A program made the position numbers and the translations under genes. The notes beneath the pieces are model-generated. The model searched no databases and had not been told where the DNA came from. It worked only from the letters and a program-made list of their open reading frames with translations. From the NCBI GenBank assembly GCA_020912385.1, contig CP087216.1, positions 620,001-684,000 of the forward strand: a stretch of DNA of 64,000 nt, written 5' to 3'. The stretch's first letter is position 1. The number at the start of each line of letters is the position of its first letter. This stretch comes from Neofusicoccum parvum. Lineage: Eukaryota; Ascomycota; Dothideomycetes; Botryosphaeriales; Botryosphaeriaceae. Positions 1-10,788 of this stretch are shown here, one piece after another.

Positions 1-673
1 TGTAGGGCGAAGCTGTGGAGAGTCGTGAGTAAGCTTCATAGGCAGAGCAAGAAATCTTGACTGAGACTTACTGCCGACAGTCCAGATACCAGAGGACGCA
101 AAGTCACTGTGGAAGAGCTTGAAAGTAGGACGTGACTGGTATGCGGGGCCCTGCTGGACGACCGTCTTTGCAAGGGCCTTGTGGCTACTGATGAAGACCT
201 GCGAAGTAACGCGTCACGTTAGAATCTTTCCGGTGGTGTTAACACAAGGGAGAACATACCGCTTCACGTTGACCAAGAGAGACACGGATAACGTCGCCAT
301 ACTTCTTAGACCACTCGTTGATCTTCGGGACGTGACCTTTCCTCAACTAAAGATGGTGGTTGCGTGAGTAAAGAATATGGCCATACGAATATCAAAAGCA
401 TATGCTCACATCAAACAGATTTCCAACGATAGGAAGACCGGGAGGACCAGGAAGCGAGACGGAATGAGGGGCGCCGCCGAGCAAACCGTCAAAGAACCAG
501 AGAACTCGGAGGATGAGTTTGCGTCCAGCTTCAAACCCGCTCAGCAGGACGGCCGTAAGAGCAACGGCAGCGGACGCATGGAAAATGCCAAGAGCTCGGG
601 CGTCATTGGCAAAGTCTGAGGCAGCGACCTCGGCTGCGACCACCGTCGTAGAAGAATTGAAGAAGTCGCTCAT
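1..673 (-). CDS. Cytochrome P450, N-terminal part (CYP504-like), runs off left edge
   Basis: Heme monooxygenase start, likely ER-anchored. Exons on the minus strand: 673-410, 346-260, 198-72 and 12-1, with GT-AG introns of 63, 61 and 59 nt; phases are consistent. About 163 residues are visible: a hydrophobic anchor (residues ~28-60), then the P450 proline hinge LPGPPGLPIVGNLF, then KYGDVIRVSLGQREAVFISS and a segment ending SSGIWTVGTSPY. The last motif resembles phenylacetate hydroxylases of the CYP504 type, so an aromatic-acid substrate is possible. The heme-binding Cys lies outside the window. An in-frame upstream ATG at 718 would add 15 residues; I prefer 673 because the anchor then sits near the terminus. 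Family assignment is firm, subfamily tentative. Confidence 0.85.
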
Positions 674-718
674 CTTGATGAGTATGAGGGCCAAGTTGAG
701 GTTCTTCCTTCTTGTCAT

Positions 719-1836
719 CCAAGGATGGCGACCTTATATGGGCTCGAGCAGCGACGCCAAGCATATGCCTGATGGTCCATTCTGTGGCATCACTTCTGCC
801 CAGAAGCTCGAAACACCCGGCTCTCCAGAACCAGCTTGATTCAGTGACTCGTATGCAACATCTGTGGACCCCACCTGGATGCCTAAACATATGGCTGACA
901 CGCTTCTTCCCGGGGCAGTCCGCGAAGGTGGGGTGGTCTGGAGCTCCGCCACTTTGGTTGCCTTTGTTGGTCACTTGGGTACTATCATGACTTGAAGAGG
1001 CACTGCCATCCCCTGTCGCCTTCTACCCGGGCTCCACCGTGCGAGAAGCGACTCAGCAAAACAGCAAGGTACGACCGGATAGTCTCGGTCTGGATCAGGG
1101 CTTTCGATTGGCAAGCCGTTACAACAAGTCATGAACCAAGAGGCGTGATGAGCCGGCCTCAGCCCTTTTTCATTTCGGGTCGCGACTTGTCAGGCGAGCC
1201 CGGAGGACTGATTTGGTCCAAGATCTTCCATCAAGTTGCGCTGAAAACGGATTTCTCGATCCTATTCCGCATCTTTCACATATAAGGAATCTACCTATAA
1301 TAACGAATTAATTAGCAGAGAAGTCTTACAGCGGTTGAAGACGTAAGAATTGATGGTGTGTCAGCGCGTGAAAATGGCCGTGCTGAGACCGGTTACCAGA
1401 CGTCGTAATTGCCTTCGCACGGTGCTTCGCTCTCCCTTGTCGCTGGATCCGCACTAACAAAGGATTCGCATTCAGGCACCGCATAGACGTTTCTCTTATT
1501 AGCCCAACGCAAGCCGGATCATCTCCGGAATACGGAGGAACGTGCGGAAGGATGCATGCGGACTACGCTGAGCCTTTCGTCGTAGGTGCACATGAGTTGT
1601 GTGCACTTCAAGCCACCATATACCAAGCCATCTTGACTTGCCTGAAACTTAGGATGGCTTGGAAGGCTCCCGGTAACAGCCGGTTTGAAATTTGCTGGCC
1701 AGAGAATCATGAGAGAGGCGTATTCAAGAGAAGTATAAAGGCGTAGGCAGACAATTGTGCGGATATCCAGCAGCTCTCCAGTCTCCACCATCCATTCCCA
1801 AGTATTCACACATCCCTGCATCTTTGTCTCCACAAC
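719..1836. other. Intergenic, divergent promoter region
   Basis: This is the stretch between the divergent P450 and secreted-protein genes. The open frames here are short and have no recognisable protein pattern. I see no repeat or RNA gene. Confidence 0.5.
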
Positions 1837-2628
1837 ATGCTCTTCTCAGTCATCGCTCCAGCTCTCCTTGCATGCGGCCTCGGGGTTCTTGCTGCTCCGA
1901 CCGCCAATGTCTCATCTTTGTCCACACCCTCGAAATACAGTCTCCAATGGGCTGGTCCTCCCTCGCCAGTCCCCCAGATGACCCCGTCTTTCACGGCTAC
2001 AATTGACTGGGATTTGGATAACGTAAGCGGGCTCTGCTAGTATAGCCCCACGATTTGCTCATCATTGTCCACAGAACCACACGGTTGAGACCCAATCGGG
2101 TACTCGCATCAGCATCTGGGCCCGGGAGTACGTTTCCATTGCTATTGATAATTGGCGCCTACATGATCTAACGCCCTGCTAGAGGCTACTGGTACGACTC
2201 GGACGGCCGGCAATTCGGCGAGATCATTCGTGGCACCGACGACGGCATTATTCCTCCCGGAACGAACTATCTTGAACTCCGTTCGTAGCCTGATGCCAGA
2301 TGCAGCATGAAACCCTGGCTAACAAGATGTTTCCTTTAGTCATCTACTATGTCGTGAAGCTTGACGACGGCTACTGGGCGTACGTGAAGCACACCGGCGG
2401 CGCTATTCTCCGGAAGACCCAGAACGGCGTTGTGTAAGTCTCCACGGTTTCAATGAGCATTTGGGCGAAGACCTTGTTCGTTTTCTGACATGGTGATACA
2501 GTCGCGTGGAGACGGCCTCTCCCACCTACAGCTGGCTCAACACGTATGACTTTGCAGCCCCAGGATCGTTCAATGGGACAGTCATGTGTGTCAGGCACTA
2601 CGTTCACGACACTATTACCTCCACTTGA
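1837..2628 (+). CDS. Small secreted protein, five exons
   Basis: Exons 1837-2022, 2075-2127, 2183-2280, 2340-2433 and 2502-2628 join in frame to a 185-residue protein. All introns are 52-68 nt. The N-terminus is a classical signal peptide (hydrophobic core in residues 4-18, likely cleavage after VLA before APTANVSS). The mature part is rich in Tyr, Trp, Thr and Gly, has NHT and NGT sequons and only one Cys late in the chain, so it is not a disulfide-rich effector. The repeated short strand-like segments (ISIWARE, GYWYDSDGRQFGE, YYVVKLDDGYWAYVKH) suggest a beta-rich fold. I do not recognise a family. An extracellular or effector-like role is inference. The third donor (GTTCGT) is weak and least certain. 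Confidence 0.7.
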
Positions 2629-3783
2629 AGAGTTTAGTAGGGGAGGTTACCTGCAGCACCCATGCTCGAACTATCCAACTTTCCCGACCAGTCGGCTGAG
2701 GTGAGGAATACTGTTCCGGTACCGCTCGGTCCGACGTGCGCTGCGAGACATCTTGCAGTAAGGTCTGCTTTTTCTCGGCCCAATTGGGACGTGGTGTCAT
2801 CGAGACATCTCCCTGCTTTTTCCTACGTACACACTGTTCAGCTCTGTTCTTTTCCAACCAGACAGCCAAAGCATCCAGCTGGCGCTGTAGTTCTTCGTTC
2901 AAGTTTATAATCATTAGAATTTGCTTCTGAATCTCTAGACCATGCAACCTTGCTTTCTCGTGAGTCGTGAACAAGCCGCAGCAGACTAAGCAGGCTGTCG
3001 GGCCTGCCTCTGTACCTTTCTAGGCAATATGATGCCCGGTGCCCTCCTGTTCTTGCGTCCTGAATCCTGTGAGCTATAGTGATAACTTAACCAAGTAGCT
3101 GAGAGGCAGCAGCTGTGCTGACAACCACTTGCCAGCGTGTTTTGCTGCATCGTAGATGCCCCGTGGGCAGTCAAGTTCTGCCGATGTCGATATTGCCTGC
3201 AATTTCTACGATCAAACTCGGTGCCGTAGAAGAGGTCTCTTAGCAGCCCTGGTTTGTTGTGTCGGAGTGGCTGCTCAATCCGCTGGGGCCCCGTGGGGCG
3301 AGGGGTGGTCGGTTTGGCAGAGAGGCGACTGATAGAGCCCCAACGCAGAGGTACGGCGCGTAGCTGATGTTAAATAGCGCCACCGGGTGGGCGCACGGGA
3401 GCACGCTAGTGGCGGATCGGGCCTCTTTGAAAAATCTTTGCAAAGTGGATAGGTTTCCCGTTTCAGTGTGGAGCCAGGCTTGCCGGGTGGGTCGATTGCG
3501 CGTTTTAGCTTCCAAATTGGTTTTTTTCTGCAACGCATGAGAGTCGACCGAGAATTAAAGCATTTGACGGCCGAGGCGAGGCTCAACAGGCAGACTCGCG
3601 GCTGCCTCGAGCATTTTTTTGGCGATTGATGCTGCCAAATTTGACGCCTCTCTGGAGCCGCATGGTCGATTGGTGGAACCATCGTAGCTGAGAAGAGCTG
3701 GCATACGCTGTTTAGTTGGAGGTCCAACAATCTATTTAGTACCAGGGCTGCCTGAGCTTACAGCTCTAACACTTCAGGAGACT
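2629..3783. other. Intergenic; possible gene remnant on minus strand
   Basis: On the minus strand 2974-2615 encodes a coherent coiled-coil-like stretch (LNEELQRQLDALAVWLEKN), but the frame opens without ATG and overlaps the end of the secreted-protein gene. It could be a degraded gene or 3' UTR coincidence. Nothing else convincing lies up to the JmjC stop codon. Confidence 0.3.
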
Positions 3784-6700
3784 TCATGATCTATTGAATC
3801 TAAACAGACGCGCTACTTCAGCTGGTTTAGTTGACACTACCTCGTGTTCAGTGCTTTCCATGAGATTGATAATAGAAGCGATAGGATGATGATATATGTT
3901 TCCTTGCTGATAGTCCTTCATTTCGGGACGAGCGACGAAGAGTTGCTGTCCGAAGTACCTAGCTAGAGCGTGGCTTAGCTTGAAGATGCTGCCGTTCGCT
4001 GGCATGTTAGCATAGAAGATCTTAAGACGCACAGACGGGAAGAGGGAGACGTACTGCGAAGAGGTGATTGGCTTTGCTAGCTCTCTTTTGTCAGAATCCG
4101 ATACTTTATCTGGCGGGTTATGGGCAAGGAAATCAAGCGATGGCAGCTTCTCCTCGACCTCGTAGAGCGGTAACAGCGGCAGTAAATCAGGACTCGCTGA
4201 CTCAAGAAGCAGATGAAGCGTCTTACCATGCTTTAGATACTGCTCCAACTCGTCTTTCGCAGCCAATTCGCTCATACCCTGCTTCGTCATCATTGCCACA
4301 ATCTCTTCTTTAACAGCTACCTGTGTCTGGACTGGCCGTGGCGTTGCTGAGACAACGTCCATGTCGGCTGCTGCACCTCTCCTGACTAGTCGCTTCTTAC
4401 GGTTCCTACGCTCATCCGTTGCCTTCTTCGTATCAGCCTTCCTTGTCTTGACCACGGCCTCGAACTGTTGGTAATACTCCAGCTGATGGGTGGCGAGCTC
4501 GTACTGGGTGATCCACGAAATTGTGCGAAGCGTGCTAATATTCTGGTGGATGCGCACCAGCGCGCCGATGTCCTCGCTGTTCTCCTTTGAGATGCCTGGT
4601 GCTGTTGTAGGAGGAGCAGTACCTTTTGGATTCGCGAGGAGGTGCCGCCGGAGCTGGAGGAGCAATGGAATGTTGGCGACTTCACAGATACACTGGAGGG
4701 TCCTTAGTACCTTTACGATAGGTTGGTCCTCCGGAGCATTGTGGAAGGCCTTGAGGACAGCTTCTGCGTTGAATCCTCGGTGCCTCGCAGTGTGCAAAAC
4801 GCAGTCGGACCAGCGACTGATGCCCGACTGTTGCATTGTGGTGGGTCGCCGCAGAGAGATTGCATCAACAGCAGCGGGCCCTCTGATCTGAACATCAAAG
4901 GAACGATCGTCGTCTTTGGTAATGAATGCGCCGCCGCCGCTACTCACGGCACACTCGGCACAATTAGCACACTCGGGACCATTGTCGCTGCTGTGGTCGT
5001 CGTCGTCGTCGTCGCAGTCGTCGTCATCGTCGTCGCTACAGTTGCTCTCCTCGCTTTCACTGCACCCGGATTCAGCCGTCTCAACAAGCGGTAGGGCGTA
5101 ACGTTTCCGCGGGTTCGTCAGCACGGTGGTTACGTGATTTGACAGAGCCTTGAAGGCGTTGGACCGGGCGGTGTATACGTCGCTGGCGCGCTGGCGGACG
5201 AGTGCAGTTGATAACACATCAATGCTATTCGCTCCTGGGACTCCTTGTTGACACTTGGCCGTGTCTTTGTTCAGATTTTTGTCTTCGGTCTCACTGCTCC
5301 CCACTTGCTCTTCTTTTTCTTCCTCTGATTCCCGGTCGGGGTCATCTTCCATGTCCTCCTCTGTTTCTTCCCTACGTTCGTCATCTAGTTCACCTTCCTC
5401 CTGTTCGATCTCTTCTGGTTGCTCGTCCACATCCTCGCGTCCTTCCACTTCAACTTCTGCCTCCGATTCCCGTGATCCTTCGCTGGACTCTTCCTCATCT
5501 CCGGTTTCCCCGCATCCCAGCACTCGGAAATGCTCAGCCTTAGGCGCATTGGGATTGGTGTACTCCTCTTCGCAGCAAAAGCGATATCCCTCGGGCGGTC
5601 CTGACCAATCAGGCATGGCGAAGTTGATAGCCTGGGCGTAGTTCGGACCGGCATTGAGAACCTGGTGATAAGCCCCCGGCAACGTCACGACCATTTCGCC
5701 TGCCCTACAGGTGACGATGTCGTATTCGATTCCCCACTTCTCGAGCAGTCTCGGTGACAGCAATGCGTCAAGGTGGCGCACGAACTGCGAGCACGGCTGA
5801 ATCGGCCGCAAACTGTCGCCCAGCTTCTCCATCTTAGCTTCCAGCGCGTCGAGGTTGTCGGGCGGCACGATGAGCCACACCTTGGGTGCTCCAGCAAGGA
5901 CGATGTTGGCAGACCCGAGCATGGCATCCTCGACGTGCATGCCGGTGCCAGACTGGGCAGCCGAGCTGATGTACTCGTACGGCGTGTGGACGCCGGCAAT
6001 CCTGCCCGCCGTCTGCCGCAACCGGCTGCCACAATCGATGCAGGGTTCCTGCGGCAGCCCAGCGGACCGCCGCCACTCGGACGTGCATTCCGAGGGGATG
6101 ACGAGGTAGGGCTTCTTATCAGCGGCGCAGGCGCCCTCGACGGTGGCGCAGAACAGCTCGTACCCGTGCAGCTGGGGCGCGGCGGCCTCGGCGGCCTCCA
6201 TGTCCGGGAAGACGAAGCCGTGGCGGCGGATCTCCTCGTCGTCGCCGGCGTCGGGCGCGGTGAAGATGGAGCACACCATGCCGGCGAGCGCGGCCGGGCC
6301 GCTCCACTCCTCCAGCCCGACCGCGGCCGACTGGTGGCCCTCGAGGTCGCCGACGCTGTAGCCGGCCATGCGCGCGCAGTCGACGCCGCGCCGGGCGTCG
6401 TCGCCCACCCGGATCTTGCAGTAGCCGAGGCTGCGGCCCGCCGGGAAGTCGGCGAGCACCTGGTGTATCGTCGGCACGAAGGCGGCGCCCATCTGGGCCA
6501 GGCCGAACGGCACCCGGCCGGCGTAGCGCCCGCGCTCGCCCCCGTCCCGGCACCGGACCGGCGGCGGCGGCGGCGGCGGCGCGAGTGTTGAGGAAGTCGG
6601 GGTGGATTGGTGCGAGCGGCGCTGCTCCTCCTCGCCGATTGCGGCAAGGAGGCTGTTGACGCGGCGGGTTAGAGCGCACACGGCCCGCTTCAGCTGGCGG

Positions 6701-6834
6701 GCTTGCTTCTTCGCGGCGACGAGATCGGCGACCGAGGCCCAGGCTACCGGGCTGGAGAGATGCTGGATCGGGCAGACGTTAGCGGTGGCGGCAGCGCAGG
6801 GCCTACGGGACGGGGTGGTTCTATTGGTTCCCAT
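3784..6834 (-). CDS. JmjC-domain 2-oxoglutarate/Fe(II) oxygenase, intronless
   Basis: A single 3.05-kb frame encodes 1016 residues. A JmjC core is visible at about residues 280-410. It has H300 and E302 (motif HVED), N310, K318 (GAPKVW) and the distal H390 (GAYHQVLNAG). The H-to-K spacing of 18 equals that of KDM4-type histone demethylases, so iron and 2OG ligands look intact; lysine demethylation or protein hydroxylation is the likely chemistry, in the nucleus. Residues ~445-520 are Glu-rich and ~600-625 Asp-rich (GTC/CGT repeats near 4996-5035). A proline run (CGG repeats near 6565) precedes the domain. The C-terminal third is unrecognised and lacks PHD, Tudor or C5HC2 patterns. The start at 6834 is the first ATG in frame. 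Lack of introns and gene-poor flanks set it apart from its neighbours. Confidence 0.8.
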   Translation of the reverse strand: MGTNRTTPSRRPCAAATANVCPIQHLSSPVAWASVADLVAAKKQARQLKRAVCALTRRVNSLLAAIGEEEQRRSHQSTPTSSTLAPPPPPPPVRCRDGGERGRYAGRVPFGLAQMGAAFVPTIHQVLADFPAGRSLGYCKIRVGDDARRGVDCARMAGYSVGDLEGHQSAAVGLEEWSGPAALAGMVCSIFTAPDAGDDEEIRRHGFVFPDMEAAEAAAPQLHGYELFCATVEGACAADKKPYLVIPSECTSEWRRSAGLPQEPCIDCGSRLRQTAGRIAGVHTPYEYISSAAQSGTGMHVEDAMLGSANIVLAGAPKVWLIVPPDNLDALEAKMEKLGDSLRPIQPCSQFVRHLDALLSPRLLEKWGIEYDIVTCRAGEMVVTLPGAYHQVLNAGPNYAQAINFAMPDWSGPPEGYRFCCEEEYTNPNAPKAEHFRVLGCGETGDEEESSEGSRESEAEVEVEGREDVDEQPEEIEQEEGELDDERREETEEDMEDDPDRESEEEKEEQVGSSETEDKNLNKDTAKCQQGVPGANSIDVLSTALVRQRASDVYTARSNAFKALSNHVTTVLTNPRKRYALPLVETAESGCSESEESNCSDDDDDDCDDDDDDHSSDNGPECANCAECAVSSGGGAFITKDDDRSFDVQIRGPAAVDAISLRRPTTMQQSGISRWSDCVLHTARHRGFNAEAVLKAFHNAPEDQPIVKVLRTLQCICEVANIPLLLQLRRHLLANPKGTAPPTTAPGISKENSEDIGALVRIHQNISTLRTISWITQYELATHQLEYYQQFEAVVKTRKADTKKATDERRNRKKRLVRRGAAADMDVVSATPRPVQTQVAVKEEIVAMMTKQGMSELAAKDELEQYLKHGKTLHLLLESASPDLLPLLPLYEVEEKLPSLDFLAHNPPDKVSDSDKRELAKPITSSQYVSLFPSVRLKIFYANMPANGSIFKLSHALARYFGQQLFVARPEMKDYQQGNIYHHPIASIINLMESTEHEVVSTKPAEVARLFRFNRS
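4996..5035. repeat. Trinucleotide repeat coding for poly-Asp
   Basis: Interrupted GTC/CGT trinucleotide tract inside the JmjC gene, read on the minus strand as runs of Asp codons. Prone to length variation. Confidence 0.7.
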
Positions 6835-9800
6835 ACCGCTGCGCGTGCCGCTGTCTGCGTTAGGATGCCGCGTAGGGCTGGCAGTTCGGCATGGACGGCC
6901 GGGCGGGCTGGGTTGCGCCCGATAGCCATGGTGGAGACGCGGCTGGACGCTGGTTTGGCATAGAGCAAAGCGGGCAGCAGTGGCAGGAAGGGGGAAACGG
7001 GCTGGCTTGCGGCTCGAATTGCTCTACTTCCCCGCCGCGTCTTCTATAAGTATCGTCTGGCGCTGTCGATGTCGTGTAAACCGCCCAGCTCGACGCATTG
7101 CGGGAGGGCTGCCTGCTAATCCTAATATAGTGCGAGCGGCACAGCGTCGAGGCTGCAGAGCTCGAGACGTTGTGCCGCTAGCGCCAGTCTCGGCCTAGCG
7201 CGCGACGGGGTGCGGGCAGGGATCGGTTTCCGCGTGCTCCTCACCTTAGCGGGGATGGCGCGATCGATGCGCCGAGCGAGCCGCGCATGCAGGAGCGACA
7301 GGCCCGAACGGGCCGAACCGCCGTCCTCAAGGCTTGTTGCAGAGCCGTACCACAACGCCTGCGCTCCGATTGGGCGGCAGTTAGGCAGAAAAGGATGCAG
7401 AAGAGATAGAGCTAAAGCTAATAGTAGCCGGCTTCTCGAGAGCTCTGCCGACCAGCTGGAGACACCGCTCGACGCACCCGTGCCTTCTCCGCCGAGGCCG
7501 CGCAAGTGAGGTGTAGAATGCTGTCAGCCTGGGCGCCGTGGCGTTCCATATCCGTCCCCCGCGGGCGGGTGGCCTAAGCCAGCCGGAAGACCCAATTGGC
7601 GTCCTCAATTACCAAGCGGCTCGAAGCACTTGATTGAGAGGCTTGGGCGGCAAGCGGGGCCTCCTACCTGGCGCATTGCTTGTTAAGTGGGCCTTTGAGG
7701 CTCGCTTGGAGTCACTCCTAGGAGTAAGCGGGCACCAAACCCCTTCTAGAAGGGGTGGTCCACCTTGCCGGCTGGCGGCTGGACTTCCGCAGCAGTGCCA
7801 TCATTGGCTACCCTGGTCGTTGCTGTCGGCGGCGTGTAGCTGGAGAACGCGCGGATACGACACGCTCCTCCGTTCTCCTCTGCGGTTGGTTCTCAGGGCA
7901 GCGGGTGGCACACCGCAAGAGCAATCCAGATGCGCAACCCAAGCATTGCACAACGCACCGGTGAAGATGACGACTTGTGGCAAACGTCTTCCAGTGATGG
8001 GCTGGCTGTCGACGCCGCGTTTCTCTCACCGGTCATTCCACGCTCCCACCATTCGTTTCACAAAACTTGCCCCCTTCTCCCGCATCACTATATGCCAGGG
8101 TCCTGTGTTTCGCGGCGGGGTCACTATTGCTCATCGCGTCAGCCTAACAGCTTTGAGCCCAAGGACAGCCTTGGACATCTTGTCTCTGCCAAGGTAACTC
8201 ATCTGGTTCCAGGCACTCCAACCTTGCAACCAGCCTCGGACATCTTGTCGCTGCCAAGGTAGCCCACCTAGTTCCAAGCACTCCAGCCAGCCATCCAGGC
8301 CCGCATCTCAACCGGAAGCTGAAACGGAATGGGACCGTCCTCCGCTCGACCGAGGCTGGCGCCGAGGTCCAGAGCAGAAGTGTACGCCGTAAATGAGGTG
8401 TCGTGCTACGCGTGAGCCGGAGACTGTACTTCTCCACCAGCTTACTTTAGGTACGCGACTAGGCGGACAAGGTCGGGAGTGGTGGTGGGTGCGAGAAGCT
8501 GGAGGCGGGATGCAGACCGACGTCGTTCTCGTAAACCAATCAGCTTGTTCGGGCGCCGCCGAGACGAGCAATACGTCTAGCCAGCAAGGCTGTCAGCCAT
8601 TCGTCGTTCTTGATCGTCCTCGTCTTACAAAAGGTACAGCTATGCAAGACCACGGCCCATCACCATGTGTGAACACCTCTACTGAGCTTTCTTGGGGCGG
8701 CGCTTGTTGTGTGGAGAGTGAATTGTTTTCGCTGGAAGCGAGTGGGTGATTGGTTGCGAAAGGCACGAAAGGTGTTTCTAGGATAGATGGAGCAATCAGT
8801 CGTGCCATTTAACGAGCATCAGTGCTGCTGTTCGGCATGATGCCAGCCAATGACGGCAAAGAGAATGTCGAAAATTTCTAGCACGGAAGCTTAAGCTCCA
8901 GGGAAGATAGACGTAAGGAAAGCGAACTAGGAAGAGGAAATTTTGCAGCGATGTTTGTGCAGGAGAGAAGGGGAGGAGACTGAAACTGCATCTTCGGATT
9001 TTGGCCAGCTTTTCAAGCATCATACAGGATCGTAAAATCCCGGAGCAGATTCGGAGGAGCAACGGTAGTATTTATGGGCTGGTATCATCAGCTGTTGCAC
9101 TCTGCAGGCTCGGTTATCTCTGCTATCTCTCTGGGGCTGGCCAGTGATTGGCTGTACGTGGTATCGCGTCCAGCCTGGTGCGCATGAAATTCATCTCGAT
9201 CCGTCCTGGGTCTCGCCATGGTCAGGCCGTAGCCGCTCTCTGTAGAAAATCCGCGGTTGCACGTATTATTCTCACCAGCTGCGTAGCTAGACCGCCGGAA
9301 CCTGTTGGACCGACTTTGCAGCGCTAACGGTGTGGTGCAATGTCAAGCCTCGCGCACAGCTTTGGCACTTTCTATCCTCTCGTACCCTTCATTTTGCCAT
9401 TCTATCTCGTTCGAGCGACAATGGGTTTGCTAAGATAGACCCGCCGCCGGCATCGCGCGGCTGTTCTTATCATGCCCCCACTTACGCCATCTGCCCGTTG
9501 ATACCACCGTCACCGCTACTCCGCTTCGGGTACCCCTGAACAAAGACCACAGCTAACTCTCCTATTGTGTCTACCTCATGTGGAGGACATTTTGATAGAA
9601 GAAGAGATTATAGATCTTACGAGCAGTGATTGCCGGACTCGAGTGGTGTATCACAGGGGAGGAGGCATCCCACACTCCTATTGCGTTGAGATTTTCTTGG
9701 CGCCATGGAGACCCTGGATAACGGTTATGGAATAGTCAGGAAGCATGTCTCAAAACGACATACTGACCTTCCTCTTACGCACCTCACCCTAAACATCATC

Positions 9801-10034
9801 TCCTGGTGCACAGACGGAGGTCTGGTGGGCAGCAGCCGTGAGGGCGACGGCTCTGGTTGGTCGGTTTGAATGAGTTCACGGATCTCTGTTTGATCAAGTA
9901 AAAGAACTTTTGATTTCTTGTAAGAATTTTGATTGGTTGAGCTATGGGCTAATGTTATGTAGACCGCAAGTATTCGGATCCTGTCCATTGTCAGCTAAGG
10001 GGATGGGAGACTTACTCCGTGGCGCAGGCACTGC
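6835..10034. other. Long gene-poor region
   Basis: About 3.2 kb upstream of the JmjC gene. The first 0.7 kb is GC-rich and gives shadow frames rich in Arg, Ala and Pro. Apart from the duplicated segment listed separately I find no gene, RNA or clear transposon end. Promoter elements of the JmjC gene should lie near 6835-7100. Confidence 0.4.
8171..8288. repeat. Two direct copies of a ~53-nt unit
   Basis: Positions 8171-8223 and 8236-8288 are near-identical (GGACATCTTGTC, CTGCCAAGGTA and AGCACTCCA-like blocks) with an offset of 65 nt and a handful of mismatches. No reading frame is shared with a gene. It is a local tandem duplication of unknown role. Confidence 0.65.
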
Positions 10035-10306
10035 CTACGTCGCACACCAAATACACTTATCATGGCCACAGACTTGACAGTCCATCTCATCGCTCTGCAT
10101 GGTGAGGCAAGTGCAGCAATGCCACATGTTGATGGAGTTGCTGCAGAGCTGAGATGTCCTGTAGAAAGTTGCAGGCGTAGAGGTTTAGTCGTTGCGGGTG
10201 CGAGTGAAGCATAGTACTCAAAAGAGGCCTTGAACTTTTCTGGTGCTGAGTATATAACAGTGCATCGATAGGCTTTTATATTCTGTCTTGACTCTTCGCG
10301 AGACAT
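10035..10306 (-). CDS. Small zinc-ribbon-like protein, two exons
   Basis: Exons 10306-10218 and 10158-10035 are joined by a 59-nt intron (GTACTA ... CTAAAC ... TTTCTACAG). Together they give 70 residues ending in WHCCTC, then DCQVCGHDKCIWC. This W-x-C-C-x-C ... C-x2-C-G-H-x2-C-x2-C arrangement resembles the short Cys/His ribbon seen in many small fungal proteins; it should bind one or two zinc ions. The in-frame ATG at 10399 would extend the N-terminus by 31 residues. Too small for homology-free proof, but splice signals and Cys spacing support it. Function unknown. Confidence 0.5.
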
Positions 10307-10788
10307 TGTGCGCCGTTTGGAGGGGTGCCATGTTCTTGGCAGCCAAACAACAACGTCATTGTGAAAGACTGTTGGCTTTATCCAGGAGACAAAAGACAAA
10401 GGATTAAATAAGAAGAAAGGAAAAAGAAAATTGAGCGAGAGTTTTGTTCGCTCAACAACCGCATGATCCTCGTACCTCGTATGTAGTGCGTAGTCGTAAG
10501 GTCTGCACCCCTGAGCTGGATCTTAACATCTAATCCCACTTGATTCGGAGTCAAGAGGCCTGAGTCTTTAGTTCGATGAAAGCTTAATAGGAAGGAAAAT
10601 GCTGATACGTGTAGTGGGAAAGCCAATAATAACGGCAGGTAGTGATAGTAAATGGTGATAGTGGTTGATACATACAATGCTTCAATCGTATACAGTCGTC
10701 CACTCCTTTAGCAAAGCATCCAATTCCCCTCCGGTGGAATCTTCCAAAGAGACAACATGATCATCATTGTTCTGAGAGAACTCGCCGT

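Noticed and set aside
2615..2974. Minus-strand coiled-coil frame as a gene
   Set aside because: No ATG at the start, no upstream exon found, and it overlaps the 3' end of the secreted-protein gene; kept only as a possible remnant.
5685..6647. Long frames on both strands opposite or overlapping the JmjC gene
   Set aside because: They are rich in Arg, Ala, Pro and Ser because the DNA is GC-rich. The JmjC frame carries the conserved metal ligands, so the others are shadows.
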